64,000 nt of DNA from Psettodes erumei (GCA_016785225.1 JAFBJZ010000411.1:1-64000), one strand, 5' to 3'; counted from the first letter of the stretch, positions 10,248 through 21,450 are shown. Notes: generated from the sequence alone by a model not told the origin. Made by a program: numbers and translations.

Positions 10248-11267
10248 TTAGGGCTGGAATTTTTGCAATGTTTTCTTAACCCTCCAGGGTTTGTTTTTTC
10301 GTTGGTCTGTCCTAATTTTATTTTTTTGGAGCAGTGCAAGGACTCTTATTTTGATCTCTTTAGTTTTCAGTGAATACACAATAGGATTGACACAGGGCGG
10401 GATGCAAGAAGCCAGTGACAGACTCAGAACACGCTGGTCTGGGTCAATAAGTCGCAGATAAAACCCAACAGTAAAAATAGTAATCAGGGGAATGTAAAAT
10501 ACAGCAACAAGAATCAAATGCTCAACACAAGTGGCCAAAGCTTTGACACGACTGTCCAATGATTTCATCCTGAACACCGTCACCAAGATGGTGACATAAG
10601 ACAGAAGAATGAAAGAAAACGGTCCTACAAGCAGCAACAAAGTAAGCAAAGAGGCCACAGACCACTGCATTGTGTAATCATTACAGGCTAGTCTAAACAC
10701 GGGTGCATAGTCACAGAAGTAGCTGAACACTTTGAGGGAATTGCAAAAAGACAGTCGAGTCATTATACCCGTTGCAAACGCAATGATTCCTAGAGCAAAA
10801 CACCAAGTCAAGCCAACAATACAAGACATGTTCCGCACTGTGTTGATTGAGTTCTGGCGCAGAGGAAAACATATTGCAATCAACCGATCATATGCAAGTA
10901 TAGCAAGAGCATATGACTCCAAAGTCCCAAAAGCATAGTAGAAAAACATTTGTACCAAACATAAGTTGAATGGAATGAAGTTGTCCTGAATGAGAAATAT
11001 CTTTATCATGCTGGGAATAGTGCATGTGTTTAAGATCACATCGATTACTGAGAGGTTAATTACAGCCAAAAATTTTGGAGTATGTAAATGGCGATTAAAG
11101 GCAATTACATAGATCACCAAACTATTGAACAGCACTGTAACCACATACACAAAGGCCAGGAAGATGAAGTAGCCTCTGATGTAGGGAAATGACTGAAATC
11201 CAATGATATAGAAGCCTGGAGGATGAATGATTACAGAGTCATTTAAAACAGTCCTGACAAAAGACAT
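10248..11267 (-). CDS. Odorant receptor R4
   Basis: Intact 339-residue odorant receptor with all family motifs and the same 17-residue basic tail extension as R3. An open frame runs 50 codons upstream of the ATG at 11267-11265, but it crosses a splice acceptor (exon start near 11328) and is most likely untranslated. TM2-TM3 match R3, and the first TM region (IRGYFIFLAFVYVVTVLFNS) matches R1. The upstream region differs from that of R1-R3, so this gene marks the border between the two receptor subfamilies. Confidence 0.95.
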   Translation of the reverse strand: MSFVRTVLNDSVIIHPPGFYIIGFQSFPYIRGYFIFLAFVYVVTVLFNSLVIYVIAFNRHLHTPKFLAVINLSVIDVILNTCTIPSMIKIFLIQDNFIPFNLCLVQMFFYYAFGTLESYALAILAYDRLIAICFPLRQNSINTVRNMSCIVGLTWCFALGIIAFATGIMTRLSFCNSLKVFSYFCDYAPVFRLACNDYTMQWSVASLLTLLLLVGPFSFILLSYVTILVTVFRMKSLDSRVKALATCVEHLILVAVFYIPLITIFTVGFYLRLIDPDQRVLSLSLASCIPPCVNPIVYSLKTKEIKIRVLALLQKNKIRTDQRKNKPWRVKKTLQKFQP

Positions 11268-11513
11268 AGTTGAGCTCCACAGACTGGAGGTAAGCCTCTG
11301 GACCACAGTGTGTAAAATCTCTCCAGTCTGAAAAACAGGAAAATCATACTGTACATTATGGACTTCTTTAAGGGCAAATAAATAAAATGCACGATTTCCA
11401 TGCCACTCTGATAACACACATTAAAGCTTAGCAGCATTCACAAAAATACTGTATATGCGAAGTAAAGTGAATAATGTAGGAGTGTGCTATACAAGTCAGT
11501 CAATGACGCTCAC

Positions 11514-11670
11514 CTGATTTTCTGTTAAATATCATCTGGCATAACTCTGTCTATGTTGACTCCAGCAGCAGCATACAGATGGCTGCATGTCTGCCATGTG
11601 GAAATGACAATTATATAGTCCTCTGACTCATATCAGTGGTCTCCTGATTGATCCCCACAGATTGGTTCCT
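11514..11670 (-). promoter_or_regulatory. Leader exon and promoter of R4
   Basis: On the minus strand an O/E-like TGTGGGGATCAATC box is followed by a clear TATA box (TATATAA at 11617-11611) and an exon ending in a strong donor after 11514 (CAG then GTGAGC). ATGs in this exon open only short upstream frames that end before the donor, unlike R1-R3, so no in-frame extension is possible. Confidence 0.6.
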
Positions 11671-13800
11671 CTCTGGGGATAACTCAGGAGATTACTTTCA
11701 ACTGAGACTGAAACACTCATTGTGCAATATCCTATCAATGAAATGAATCTAAACCGGGGAGATTGTGGCTACAGGTTATTTATTTTGATCAAGCTTTTTT
11801 GACTTTCAAAGCAAACATAACATTTTTATGTGACTGCTTATTTAAAGATACTTGGAGGCATAGTAAAATAAAACTCAACGAATAAAGTAAAATTTGTCAT
11901 GGAGAGTTTCTCTGATGGTCCAAGAACTCAGTTGAAGTAGTTGTTGATTAAGACAAATGTTTGAATTTAAATGTTTAATCTGCAAAGTGCAAGCACAAAG
12001 TAGCAGAAAAGTAGGGTACTTTAAATTGTAATTTGCACAAGTTAATGAATACATTTTGACAAAATAATGTTCAGTTATACTCAGTGTCAGGAAACAGTAA
12101 TACAGAATTATCACAAAGACCTATTGGTATCTATCTGGTATCTGGTGCCCACAGATGGGCCTGCTTTTATTTATTTACTCTGCTCCCGGTACTCCGGTCT
12201 TGCCAGAATCCTGTGGTCTAGTCACTTTTGTTTTTAATCATAAATCACGTGTCAACAATCTCTTTTGTGACAGAAGTGTAAGAAAAAACAAAACTTTCAC
12301 TTTAATGAGGCACTCTCGACCAGTGCAAGAACTTACAGAACATTTTTTGAACTTTGAATATGATGACATGTGTATTGCATAATGTTCCCCGAGGATGCAT
12401 TTATCATTAAACAGGCATTGGTGAGCAGAAACAACACGATTCTAATGAGCTCAATTTGTGTTGCCATCACCAGAGAATTTTGGTTAATGACCTTGTCTTT
12501 AACAAACAAATCTTTTACTGTATAAAATTCCAGCTAATTAATCTCAGTTGAGCCTATTAGGAATAAAAAACAATTAAAGGTGGAGGGGAGTAGGTGTCAT
12601 TTCATTAAAATTACAACAGGCCGCAAGAGAATGGCCAGAAGTTTTTGCGTTGAAACTGTCACACCCTTGACACAGTGTTCTCTGACTATCCATTGTTCAA
12701 TTGTTTAAGCCCTAACCTACTGGTTCTGCTTTATTTTATACATTGCACTTCTGCCTGAAGGCCTTAGAAACACTTATTTTCATTTAGACTTCAAACTCAC
12801 TGATTACCGTACATTCAATTGTAGACTTTTAAGTTTCCTCTTGTGACTAAAGCTTAAAGCTTAAAGCTTGGTTTACAGGACATGTCTCTTTTCAGTAAAT
12901 ATCTTCTTTGTACTTGTTGTATGTTGTCTGACACGGGGCTCATTTGACTCAGATTCAGATGTACAGTGGACGCTTCCAGGGATGTCTGTAGCTCACTGAG
13001 CCACTTAAGTATGTATTTCATCATAAGTTTTAGGTCTTTGATTTTTGATTGTCATTCATTTGACATTTTCACCCTCATATTTTTTTTAACTGGGTTTGTG
13101 TGGTAATTGGGTCATTTCATAGTGAGGGTCATACAATTATGCATTTCTCTCCTCACCTCTTTTCTTTGAGTGCTGCACTAAACTGGAGGACTCAATGTTC
13201 CTGTTTAAGTGGTCATAGTTCATCCATCCATTTTATCCATCCATATATTTTCGAAATTTCAAAAAGCATGGAAGCATTTCTTTCTAATCTAATTTTGCAG
13301 GATATAACCACAGAAGAATAAAACAGTCAGTCAGTCTGTGATTGGAGGGCTCTGCCCTTTTCTGTGGTGTAATGAACCTTTGGCTACTTTGACTAGAAAA
13401 TGTATCTCTGATAATGCACAACTAGCACACTGACTTTAAAAAACTTTGCAAGTATCCCAGGTAAAACACAGTAAATAGAAACTATGCTTTATCATGCAAT
13501 TCAAGATGGATATAAATGTGAGATACAATTACAGAAAGTCAAGAATTTTATTCGACAGGAGCCCTTTGGTAAAAGCAGTCAAATCTAAAAATGTACATTT
13601 ACATTCAAACACAACTAAGTATAACCACTGCTCAACTAACTTTAACGTTAAATCAACCCTAAAATCACGTTTTTCTAACTGGACATGACTTTTTGTCTGA
13701 AATCTTCTCCAATTAACTGGTCTTGAGTCAGAAATTTGTGTTTTTCTCTGTTATGAGTTAAAACACTCACCATATCACTTTAGGATGAAAAAAGAAAGTG
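11671..13800. other. Non-coding interval between R4 promoter and R5
   Basis: No gene recognised. About 11770-11960 resembles 25780-25935 upstream of R8 (both have ATCAAGCTT, CATTTTTAT and GATACNTGGAGG). It contains a short AAAGCTT tandem near 12850-12870, the conserved element at 12381-12575, and from about 13488 the 3' flank module of the second subfamily (GTGAGATACAATTACAGAAAG, then TCAAATCTA and ACATTCAAACACAAC). Confidence 0.6.
12381..12575 (+). promoter_or_regulatory. OR-linked conserved element, copy 3 (R4)
   Basis: A complete copy. Blocks in order: O/E-like TTCCCCGAGGATGC, TTTATCATTAAACAG, CTAATGAGCTCAATTTGTG, TTAATGACCTTG (nuclear-receptor half-site on the other strand), TAACAAACAAATCTTTTACT (forkhead-like), and GCTAATTAATCTCAG (homeodomain type). 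About 1.1 kb upstream of the R4 start. Confidence 0.7.
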
Positions 13801-14763
13801 TCAAGGGTGAGTTTTCATTCTCCAGACCAGTGCCAGGGCTCTATTTTTGATCTCTTTTGTTTTTAAGGAATATACAATAGGATTAATGCAGGGAGGGATG
13901 CAAGAGGCCATCGACAAGCTCAGCACACGATGGTCTGGGTTAACACCTCTAAAAAAAAATCCAATTAAGAAAATACTGAATATAGGAATGTAAAATACAG
14001 CAACAAGGATGAGGTGCTCAATGCAGGTGGTGAGAGCTTTCATCCTACTGCTGACTGACTTCATCCTGAAAACAGTCACCATGATGCCAACATACGATAG
14101 AAAAATAAAAGTAAATGGGCCTGTCAAATTGAAAATACTAGAAGCTGAAGCCACTGACCACTGTAATGAGTTATCATTACAGGCGAGTCTAAACACCGGT
14201 GCATAGTCACAGAAATAGCTGAACACTCTAAGAGAATTGCAAAAAGAAAGTTGAGTCATTACTGACGTGGTATATGTTACTCTCCCCAGATTGTAAACCC
14301 AAGTCACACCAACAATACAAGACATGATTAGCATTGTGTTCAATAGGTTCTGACGGAGAGGGAAACATATTGCAATCAGCCTGTCATAGGCAAGTATGGC
14401 GAGAGCATATGACTCAAGAGATGCAAAAGCATAGTAGACAAACATTTGTACCAGGCATAAATTGAATGGAACAAAGTTGTCCTTAAAGAGGAATGTCTTA
14501 ATCATGCCAGGAATAGTGCTTGTGTTCAAGATCACATCGATCACTGCAAGGTTGACAACAGCTAAAAATTTTGGAGTGTGTAAGGTGTGGTCAAGAGCAA
14601 TTATGTATATCAATAAAATATTAAACACTACTGTTACCACATAGACAAATGCTAGGAAGATGATGTAGACCTCGATATAGTAAAATGTCTGAAATCCAAT
14701 AATATAGAAGCCTGGAGGATGAATGATGACAGAGTCATTCAAAGCAGTCCTGACAAAAGACAT
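13801..14763 (-). CDS. Odorant receptor R5
   Basis: Intact 320-residue odorant receptor, first of the second subfamily. Features by residue: NDS at 9-11, TM1 about 31-55, LHTPK 61-65, AYDRLIAICFPL 125-136, cysteines 175, 185 and 195 in the second extracellular loop, KALTTC 242-247, NPIVY 294-298, and a short tail ending MKTHP. Position 129 is leucine where most ORs have the tyrosine of DRY, as in all ten receptors here. The start is the ATG at 14763-14761; an acceptor lies about 80 bases upstream. Ligand unknown. Confidence 0.95.
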   Translation of the reverse strand: MSFVRTALNDSVIIHPPGFYIIGFQTFYYIEVYIIFLAFVYVVTVVFNILLIYIIALDHTLHTPKFLAVVNLAVIDVILNTSTIPGMIKTFLFKDNFVPFNLCLVQMFVYYAFASLESYALAILAYDRLIAICFPLRQNLLNTMLIMSCIVGVTWVYNLGRVTYTTSVMTQLSFCNSLRVFSYFCDYAPVFRLACNDNSLQWSVASASSIFNLTGPFTFIFLSYVGIMVTVFRMKSVSSRMKALTTCIEHLILVAVFYIPIFSIFLIGFFFRGVNPDHRVLSLSMASCIPPCINPIVYSLKTKEIKNRALALVWRMKTHP

Positions 14764-14974
14764 TGTTGAACTCCACAGGCTGTGTGCAGGAGGTCAGTCT
14801 CTGGGTGACGATTTGCAAAGTCTCTCCAGTCTGAACAAGAGGAAAAATAGTACATCCAATCACTTATTACTCTTAACAATCACATACTTAAAACCAATTC
14901 TTGTACATTAAGGTTATTATTGTTATATACTGAGTCAAACACAGGACAGAAGACATACGCTATTGATGCATCTG

Positions 14975-15110
14975 TTTTGTTGAAGAACATCATACACAGC
15001 TGCTGGATGCTGACACTGATTGTCTGCATGTTTGACCTGTGTACAGTGGAAAAATATACCCTCCACATTAATCTCCAGAGATAACATTCAGCCTTCTAAT
15101 TAAGAATAAG
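14975..15110 (-). promoter_or_regulatory. Leader exon and promoter of R5
   Basis: On the minus strand: CTTAATTAGAAGG, then ATCTCTGGAGATTAATG, then TATA-like GGTATATTTTTCC, then a leader exon. The donor used by sister genes (exon end followed by GTGCAT) is here ATGCAT, so that site is lost. A nearby GTATGT after AATAGC could replace it. Confidence 0.55.
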
Positions 15111-15384
15111 AAGGATGAACAATACAGTGGTAAGCCATACCCTATTACTGAAGTTAAAGATTTATTCACTGAGAGTATTGTCTTCCAACTTAACTTGCAG
15201 ATAAAGATTGTTATACTCTTTTGTTGTTCTGATAGAAACATTAAACATAACATAGTTGTTGGTGCTCACATGCTGTCATGATCACACAAAGAGACTAGAT
15301 TATACTGTCCTGACTAGGAGGCCAGTTTCATGGCAGGCAGCAGTGACACAGGTAGATTTGCCCATGATGTAGTTTAAATGGTAG

Positions 15385-15421
15385 TTTTAGTAAGTTTAGT
15401 TTAGTTTAGTTTAGTTTAGCT
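15385..15421. repeat. TTTAG microsatellite
   Basis: Direct tandem of a five-base unit (GTTTA/TTTAG) about seven times. Confidence 0.85.
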
Positions 15422-15962
15422 TTATCTCTTTTCTTCTTTTAAATAAATCTTCAATACTTGTCTTCAATCTTCAATAACTACTATACAGTTAAGGAAACTT
15501 AAAGAAATTTATAGTATTTGTCCACTTGTGTCACACTATGACATCATTTCTGTCATTTGTGGGTCAGTCACTTATTCTTCAGTTAAAAACCAAGGAAGAC
15601 ATGTTGTCCATACATTGAAAGCATGAAAGTAATAAAGTTTAATAGCATTTAACATATAGCATCAAAGTGACAATGCCACAGGTCGATGTGTTCGACATTT
15701 AACATATATACTGTATGTGTGTATATGTGTCATATATTAGTGTTAGCTGTTTCTGTAAAAATTATGTAAGTATGACAAGCACATATGTCATTTATGTCAT
15801 TAATAATGAACTGTCAAAGTAAAAACAAAACTTTTCTGACACTTGAAACACTTCTGACACTTTTTCTGACGCTCAACACAAGTACAAGATCTTACAGTTT
15901 TGTGAACTTTGTACAAAGTGAATTAACAGTCACAAACACATACAATGTCATGTTTATTGCAT

Positions 15963-16157
15963 AATGTTCCCTGAGGATGCATTTATCATGAAACAGGCAG
16001 TGGTGAGCCAAAACAAAACAATCCTAATGAGCTCAATTTGTGTTGCCATCACCAGAGAATTTTTTGTTAATGACCTTGTCTTTAACAAACAAATCTCTTA
16101 CTCTATAAACTTCAGACTAATTGATCTCAGTTGCACCTATTAGGAATAAAAACAATT
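15963..16157 (+). promoter_or_regulatory. OR-linked conserved element, copy 4 (R5)
   Basis: Complete copy with GTTCCCTGAGGATGC, CTAATGAGCTCAATTTGTG, TTAATGACCTTG and TAACAAACAAATC; the homeodomain block is TAATTGATCTCAG. About 1.2 kb upstream of R5. Nearly identical in its core to copy 3. Confidence 0.7.
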
Positions 16158-16901
16158 AGAGATGGAAGGAAATAGGTGTGGGCGTACTTTGAGTGTTTGT
16201 GCATGGCCATAATTTTGTGTAAGGCCATCATTTTATTCATATTGCACTTGTTTTCAAAACGCTGCAAGAGAAAGGCCAGAAGTCTTTGGCTTGACACTCC
16301 ACCAAGTGTCCTCTGACTACCCATTGTACAATCATATAAGATATTTAAGCTCTAACGTAGTGGTTATTTTATGTTTTGTACATTGTACTTCTCCTAATGG
16401 TCTTACAAACACTCATCTCCATGCAGACTTCAAACTCAGTTTACCACTGTTACTGCACAGTTTTATTTATGTTTTTTTCCTTTTTATGTATGTCAAGGAA
16501 GCTTAAATATTACAAAATACATTTCAGATGAGGCACAACTCGCACACTGGCTTAAACTCTGCAGGTGCCTCAGGTAAACACACTAATAGAAACTATGTTT
16601 TATGAGGGGTTTAAATATGGGATACAGTAACAGAAAGACAAGGTGTTTATCAGAGAGCGGCCTTTGCAGTAATAGAGTAATAGCCAGAGCAGTAAAATCT
16701 ACAAATATCACATAATTACATTCAAACACAACCAAGAATACTTTATGTCTATATAAATCATTAATATATGATAAGAAAGGAATTGGGAAGGAATTGTATT
16801 TTTTCACTTGTTCAGTTTTATATGTTTTTAAACAATGGCAAAAGATAACAAAATACCATTAAGGTATTGGTGATGAGTCAGACAAACAGTGACATGCACA
16901 A

Positions 16902-16936
<35 letters not shown>

Positions 16937-17066
16937 TCATGATGGACAGTTACGGACACTATTTAGGGACATTATATAGACTGCATTCATTTTCTGGAGA
17001 GTGTGGACAGTTTCATGGCAGCAAGTCAACACATTCCAGATTTCTTTTGAATTGAATGGGTTGCTG
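16158..17066. other. Non-coding interval before R6
   Basis: No gene recognised. From about 16600 it holds the 3' flank module of the second subfamily (GGGATACAGTAACAGAAAG and ACATTCAAACACAACCAAG), and a CA repeat at 16903-16935. Confidence 0.6.
16903..16935. repeat. CA dinucleotide microsatellite
   Basis: About 16 AC units. Confidence 0.95.
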
Positions 17067-18029
17067 TCAAGGGTGTGTTTTCATTCTCCGGACAAGTGTT
17101 AGCGCTCTGTTTTTGATCTGTTTTGTTTTCAGTGAATATACAATGGGATTTATACAGGGAGGAATGCAAGAGGCCAGTGACAGGCTCAAGACACGCTGGT
17201 CTGGGTCAATGGATCGTATAAACAGCCCAACTAAGAAAATGCTGAATAAAGGAATATAAAATATGGCAACAAGGATGAGGTGCTCAACACAGGTGGTGAG
17301 AGCTTTCATCCTACTGCTGACTGACTTCATCCTGAACACAGTCATCATGATGCTGACATAAGATAGACAAATAAAAGCAAAGGGGCCCATCAGATTGGCC
17401 ATACTAGAAGCTGAAGCAACAGACCACTGTAATGAGTAATCATTACAGGCGAGTCTAAACACCGGTGCATAGTCACAGAAATAGCTGAACACTCTCACAG
17501 AACTGCAGAAAGACAACCGAGTCATGATTGTAGTGCTATATGCTACTCTCCCCAGATTGAAAACCCAAGTCACGCCCACAACACAAGACATGATCATCAT
17601 TGTGTTGAATAAGTTCTGATGCAGAGGAAAACATATTGCAATCAACCTGTCATAAGCAAGTATGGCAAGTGCATATGATTCCATAGATGCAAAAGCATAG
17701 TAGAAATACATTTGTACCAGACATAGGTTGAATGGAACAAAGTTGTCCTTAAAGAGGAATGTCTTAATCATGCCAGGAATAATGCTTGTGTTCAAAACCA
17801 CATCGATCACTGCAAGGTTGACAACAGCCAAAAATTTGGGAGTGTGTAAATTACGGTCAGCAACGATAATGTACAACAATAATATATTGAACACCAGTGT
17901 AACCACATAGACAAATGCTAGAAAGATGATGTAGACACTGATGTAGGGAAACGTCTGAAATCCGATGATATAGAAGCCTGGAGGATGAATGATAACAGAG
18001 TCATTTAAAGCAGTTCTGAGAAAAGACAT
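17067..18029 (-). CDS. Odorant receptor R6
   Basis: Intact 320-residue odorant receptor with the family motifs (NDS, LHTPK, AYDRLIAICFPL, CDYAPVFRLAC, KALTTC, NPIVYSLKTK). It starts at the ATG at 18029-18027 with an upstream splice acceptor. It differs from its neighbours in TM1 (LLLYIIVADRNLHTPK) and TM5 (SSMANLMGPFAFICLSY), the regions expected to shape odorant specificity. Confidence 0.95.
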   Translation of the reverse strand: MSFLRTALNDSVIIHPPGFYIIGFQTFPYISVYIIFLAFVYVVTLVFNILLLYIIVADRNLHTPKFLAVVNLAVIDVVLNTSIIPGMIKTFLFKDNFVPFNLCLVQMYFYYAFASMESYALAILAYDRLIAICFPLHQNLFNTMMIMSCVVGVTWVFNLGRVAYSTTIMTRLSFCSSVRVFSYFCDYAPVFRLACNDYSLQWSVASASSMANLMGPFAFICLSYVSIMMTVFRMKSVSSRMKALTTCVEHLILVAIFYIPLFSIFLVGLFIRSIDPDQRVLSLSLASCIPPCINPIVYSLKTKQIKNRALTLVRRMKTHP

Positions 18030-18276
18030 TGTTGAACTCCACAGGCTGTGTGCAGGAGGTCAGTCTCTGGACCACGATGTGCAAAGTCTCTCTGGTCTGA
18101 ACAAGAGGAAAGCATTAAATGTTATCACATTATTCAAAACAGTTGTATACTAAAGGAAGCACATAATCACTCATCCATTTAGTTTATTAAAACCATATTT
18201 TCTTATTCTGAATTATGAATACAGCACACTATTACAGTTGAGTAAAAAGCAGGACAGAACACATGTGCTGACACAC

Positions 18277-18415
18277 CTGTTGTTCAGGTCATTGTACACA
18301 ATGTGACTCCACTTGATGCTGACACTGACTGCTTACATGTGTGAGCTCTCTACAATAGAAAATATACCTTACTCATTGATCCCCAGAGATAACATTCAGC
18401 TTTCTAATTAAGAAT
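18277..18415 (-). promoter_or_regulatory. Leader exon and promoter of R6
   Basis: TTAATTAGAAAGC, then an O/E-like ATCTCTGGGGATCAATG, then TATA-like AAGGTATATTTTC, then a leader exon ending at 18277 with donor GTGTGT after CAACAG. Confidence 0.6.
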
Positions 18416-18662
18416 AACACAGATGAATAATACTCTAATCAGTATGGACTGTTATGTTTATCTTCAGGAAATGTAAAGAGGCATGAATCATCATGCAAAT
18501 GATTTGTGTAATGACAAAAATGTGTAAGGAATAAAACAAAATTTAGGGTTAAGGTTAGGGCAAAATTTTGTGATGCTTTTGCATAAATGTACAAGACTTT
18601 TTGTGAACTTTGTACAAAGTGACTTAACAGTCACAAACATATATGATGAAATGTTTATTGCA

Positions 18663-18860
18663 TAATGTTCCCTGAGGAAGCATTTATCACTAAACAGCCA
18701 GTAGTGAGCCAGAAGAAAACAATGACCTCAGTTTGTGTTGCCATCCCTAGAGAATTTTGGTTCATGAACTTGTCCTTAACCCTTAACAAACGAAACTTTT
18801 TACTGTATAAAATTCAGGGTAATTAATCTCAGTTGTACCTATTAGGAATAAAAACAATTA
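18663..18860 (+). promoter_or_regulatory. OR-linked conserved element, copy 5 (R6)
   Basis: GTTCCCTGAGGAAGC, TTTATCACTAAACAG, a diverged middle block (GACCTCAGTTTGTGTTGCC), TTAACAAACGAAAC and GGTAATTAATCTCAG are present. The TTAATGACC block is changed to TTCATGAAC. Only about 0.6 kb upstream of R6. Confidence 0.65.
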
Positions 18861-19048
18861 AAAAGAAAGGGAAATTGTTATGTTCGGTAGGTGTTTCACA
18901 TGGGGGCTGTACCCTCTTTGTGATGTAACTGACCTTTGGAGCTGCCTCAGCTTAAATAATTAGTAAAAATGTATTTTTGATGAGGAACAGCAAGCACACT
19001 GACTTAAAACTTCTTTAAAAGCCTCGAGTAAACACAGTAACCAGGTCT

Positions 19049-19740
19049 TGCACCAATCAGCCACAACATTAAAACCATCTACCTAATATTGTGTGGGTCC
19101 CCCTTGTGCCATTAAACAGCTCTGACCCATTGAGGTGTGGACTCCAAAATTCCAGTTGACGTGTCCTGTGGTATCAGAAACCACGACATTGGAGCGCAGG
19201 ACTTCAGATCCTTTAAGTCCTGTAACTTGGAAGTTGGGGCGTAAACAGATCGGACTTGGTTGTCTAGTACATCCCACAGATGCTTGACCACTTCAAGATA
19301 TGAGGAATTTGGAGGCCAAGTCAACACTTTCAACTCCTTGTTAATTACTCAAAACATTCCCGAACAATTTCTGCTGTGTGCCAGGTTATATTATTGTGAT
19401 GAAAGCGGTCAGATCCATTAGAGAATACCACTGAATTGAAGGGGTGTAACTTGGCCTACAACAATCTTAAGGAAGATGGTACTTGTCAAAGTAATATCTA
19501 CATGAATGCCAGGAACCAACCTGCTTTTTTTGGAGGTTCTCTGACTAAGTCATCTCGCTATCACAATTTGGCCCTCGACAAGGTTGCACGGATTCTTACA
19601 CATTTTTTCTGCCTCCGACACATCCTTAATGACTGACTGTACATTTACTACATAACATATCTCACCCCATGACAGGTGCCAGTTAAACACAATAATCAGT
19701 GTTACTCAGTTCAACTGTCAGTGGTGTCTGTTGTTATGTC
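19049..19740. mobile_element. Degenerate fish DNA-transposon-like repeat, copy 1
   Basis: Begins with CAATCAGCCACAACATTAAA and ends with a degenerate inverse of it. The interior (CACCCATTGAGGTGTGGACT-like, CATCCCACAGATGCTTGACC, CACAATTTGGCCCT, CCCATGACAGGTGCCAG) matches from memory a very common teleost repeat with inverted ends, probably a DNA transposon. No intact transposase frame. It lies about 0.75 kb beyond the 3' end of R7, the same place as the copies near R8 and R10. Confidence 0.7.
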
Positions 19741-20106
19741 TGTTCAGGGGTATTTTTAACTTACAATTTAAGAGGCATGCAAATGTGAGGTAGAGCTACA
19801 GAAAGTAAAAAAAAACTTTACCAAATATAAGTCTACTGGTGACAGATAAGGGCCACAGCAGTCAAATCTACAAATATCATACGATTCATACACAACCAAG
19901 TATACTATTTTTGAGAAATATATTTTATTTACATGTTAAATTAGATGAGTGTTTGAATAATGGCAGAATATCAACAACATGACAATTAAGAAAAATATAT
20001 TAAACAGTAAGGAATAAACAATATGACTGGAAATGTGTGCAAAGTTGACCATTTTTAAATCTTGAGGAGTAATATAACAGCAAAATAGGCCCTTTTTGTC
20101 TTTGCG

Positions 20107-20112
20107 TGCACG

Positions 20113-20152
<40 letters not shown>
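20107..20152. repeat. CA dinucleotide microsatellite
   Basis: Runs of CA preceded by CACGCACGCA. Confidence 0.95.
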
Positions 20153-20154
<2 letters not shown>

Positions 20155-20380
20155 CGTCTTTAGGCCACATTTAGGAATATTATATAGACTCTGCATTTAT
20201 TACCTGGAGACTTACCATTTTCTTAACCACTGCCCTTGTTCTTCCTCCACCTTAACCACGAACCCAGAAAATAATCTTTTCCTAGTGAGACATGACTTTT
20301 GTCTGCAATTGGACAGTGCTTCTGCAATAAACTTGTCATAGTCTGAAGTCTGTCCCTAAAGGTAGCTTCCAACAGAGAAA

Positions 20381-20381
20381 C

Positions 20382-20418
<37 letters not shown>
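20381..20418. repeat. CA dinucleotide microsatellite
   Basis: About 18 CA units. Confidence 0.95.
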
Positions 20419-20420
<2 letters not shown>

Positions 20421-20487
20421 CTTGACAATTTCATGACAGTGTTAAAAAAAAACATCCACAGATTGCTTTAGGATAGACAAGAAGTTC

Positions 20488-21450
20488 TCATGGGGTTATT
20501 TTCATTCTTCGGCCCAGTGTCAGGGCTCTATTTCTTATCTCTTTTGTTTTCAAGGAATATACAATAGGATTAATGCAGGGAGGGAGGCAAGAGGCCAGCG
20601 ACAGACTCAGCACACGCTGGTCTGGGTCAATGGATCGAATAAACAGCCCAACTAAGAAAATGCTGATTATAGGAATATAAAATATGGCAACAAGGATGAG
20701 GTGCTCAATGCAGGTGGTGAGAGCTTTCTTCCTACTGCTGACTGACTTCATCCTGAACACAGTCACCATGATGCTGAAATAGGACAGGAAAATAAAACTG
20801 CAGGGGATTATCAGATTGGCCATACCAGAACCTGAAGCAAAAGACCACTGTAATGAGTAATCATTACAGGCGAGTCTAAACACCGGTGCATAGTCACAGA
20901 AATAGCTGAACACTCTAAGAGAATTGCAGAAAGACAACCGAGTCATGATTGCAGTGCTGTATGCTACTCTACCCAGATTGGAAACCCAAGTCACACCTAT
21001 AATACAAGACATGATCATCATTGTGTTGAGTAAATTCTGATGAAGAGGAAAACATATTGCAATCAATCTGTCATAAGCAAGTATGGCAAGTGAATATGAC
21101 TCCAGAGATATACAAGCATAGTAGACATACATTTGTACCAGACATAGGTTGAATGGAACAAAGTTGTCCTTAAAGAGGAATGTCTTGATCATGCCAGGAA
21201 TAATGCCTGTGCTCAAAAAAACATCAATTACTGCAAGGTTGACAACAGCCAAAAATTTTGGAGTGTGTAAGCTGTGGTCAGTAACAACTATGTATAACAA
21301 CAGGATATTGAACACCACTGTTACCACATAGACAAATGCTAGAAAGATGATGTAGACCTCGATGTAGTGAAAAGTCTGAAATCCGATGATATAGAAGCCT
21401 GGAGGATGAATGATGACAGAGTCATTCAAAGCAGACACGGGAGAAGACAT
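20488..21450 (-). CDS. Odorant receptor R7
   Basis: Intact 320-residue odorant receptor. The N-terminus is MSSPVSALNDS, with the usual glycosylation site. Family motifs LHTPK, AYDRLIAICFPL, CDYAPVFRLAC, KALTTC and NPIVYSLK are all present. It departs from the paralogues at a few normally fixed spots, for example SYSLAILAYDR in TM3, SRKKALTTC instead of SRMKALTTC before TM6, and FASGSGMANLIIPCSF in TM5. It starts at the ATG at 21450-21448. Confidence 0.95.
   Translation of the reverse strand: MSSPVSALNDSVIIHPPGFYIIGFQTFHYIEVYIIFLAFVYVVTVVFNILLLYIVVTDHSLHTPKFLAVVNLAVIDVFLSTGIIPGMIKTFLFKDNFVPFNLCLVQMYVYYACISLESYSLAILAYDRLIAICFPLHQNLLNTMMIMSCIIGVTWVSNLGRVAYSTAIMTRLSFCNSLRVFSYFCDYAPVFRLACNDYSLQWSFASGSGMANLIIPCSFIFLSYFSIMVTVFRMKSVSSRKKALTTCIEHLILVAIFYIPIISIFLVGLFIRSIDPDQRVLSLSLASCLPPCINPIVYSLKTKEIRNRALTLGRRMKITP

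Larger units (their letters stand above)
19741..20487. other. 3' flank module of R7 with two CA repeats
   Basis: No gene. Contains the second-subfamily 3' flank (GTATTTTTAACTTACAATTT, then TCAAATCTACAAATATCATA) and CA runs at 20107-20152 and 20381-20418 that create spurious open frames on both strands. Confidence 0.65.

Noticed and set aside
11267..11417. 389-codon version of R4 starting at 11417
   Set aside because: It reads through a splice acceptor and intron; the other receptors start at the homologue of 11267.
12155..12382. 75-codon open frame upstream of R4
   Set aside because: No domain; it overlaps a decayed repeat and ends at the conserved element.
19936..20417. Frames rich in CVCV or THTH
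   Set aside because: Products of CA microsatellites on both strands.
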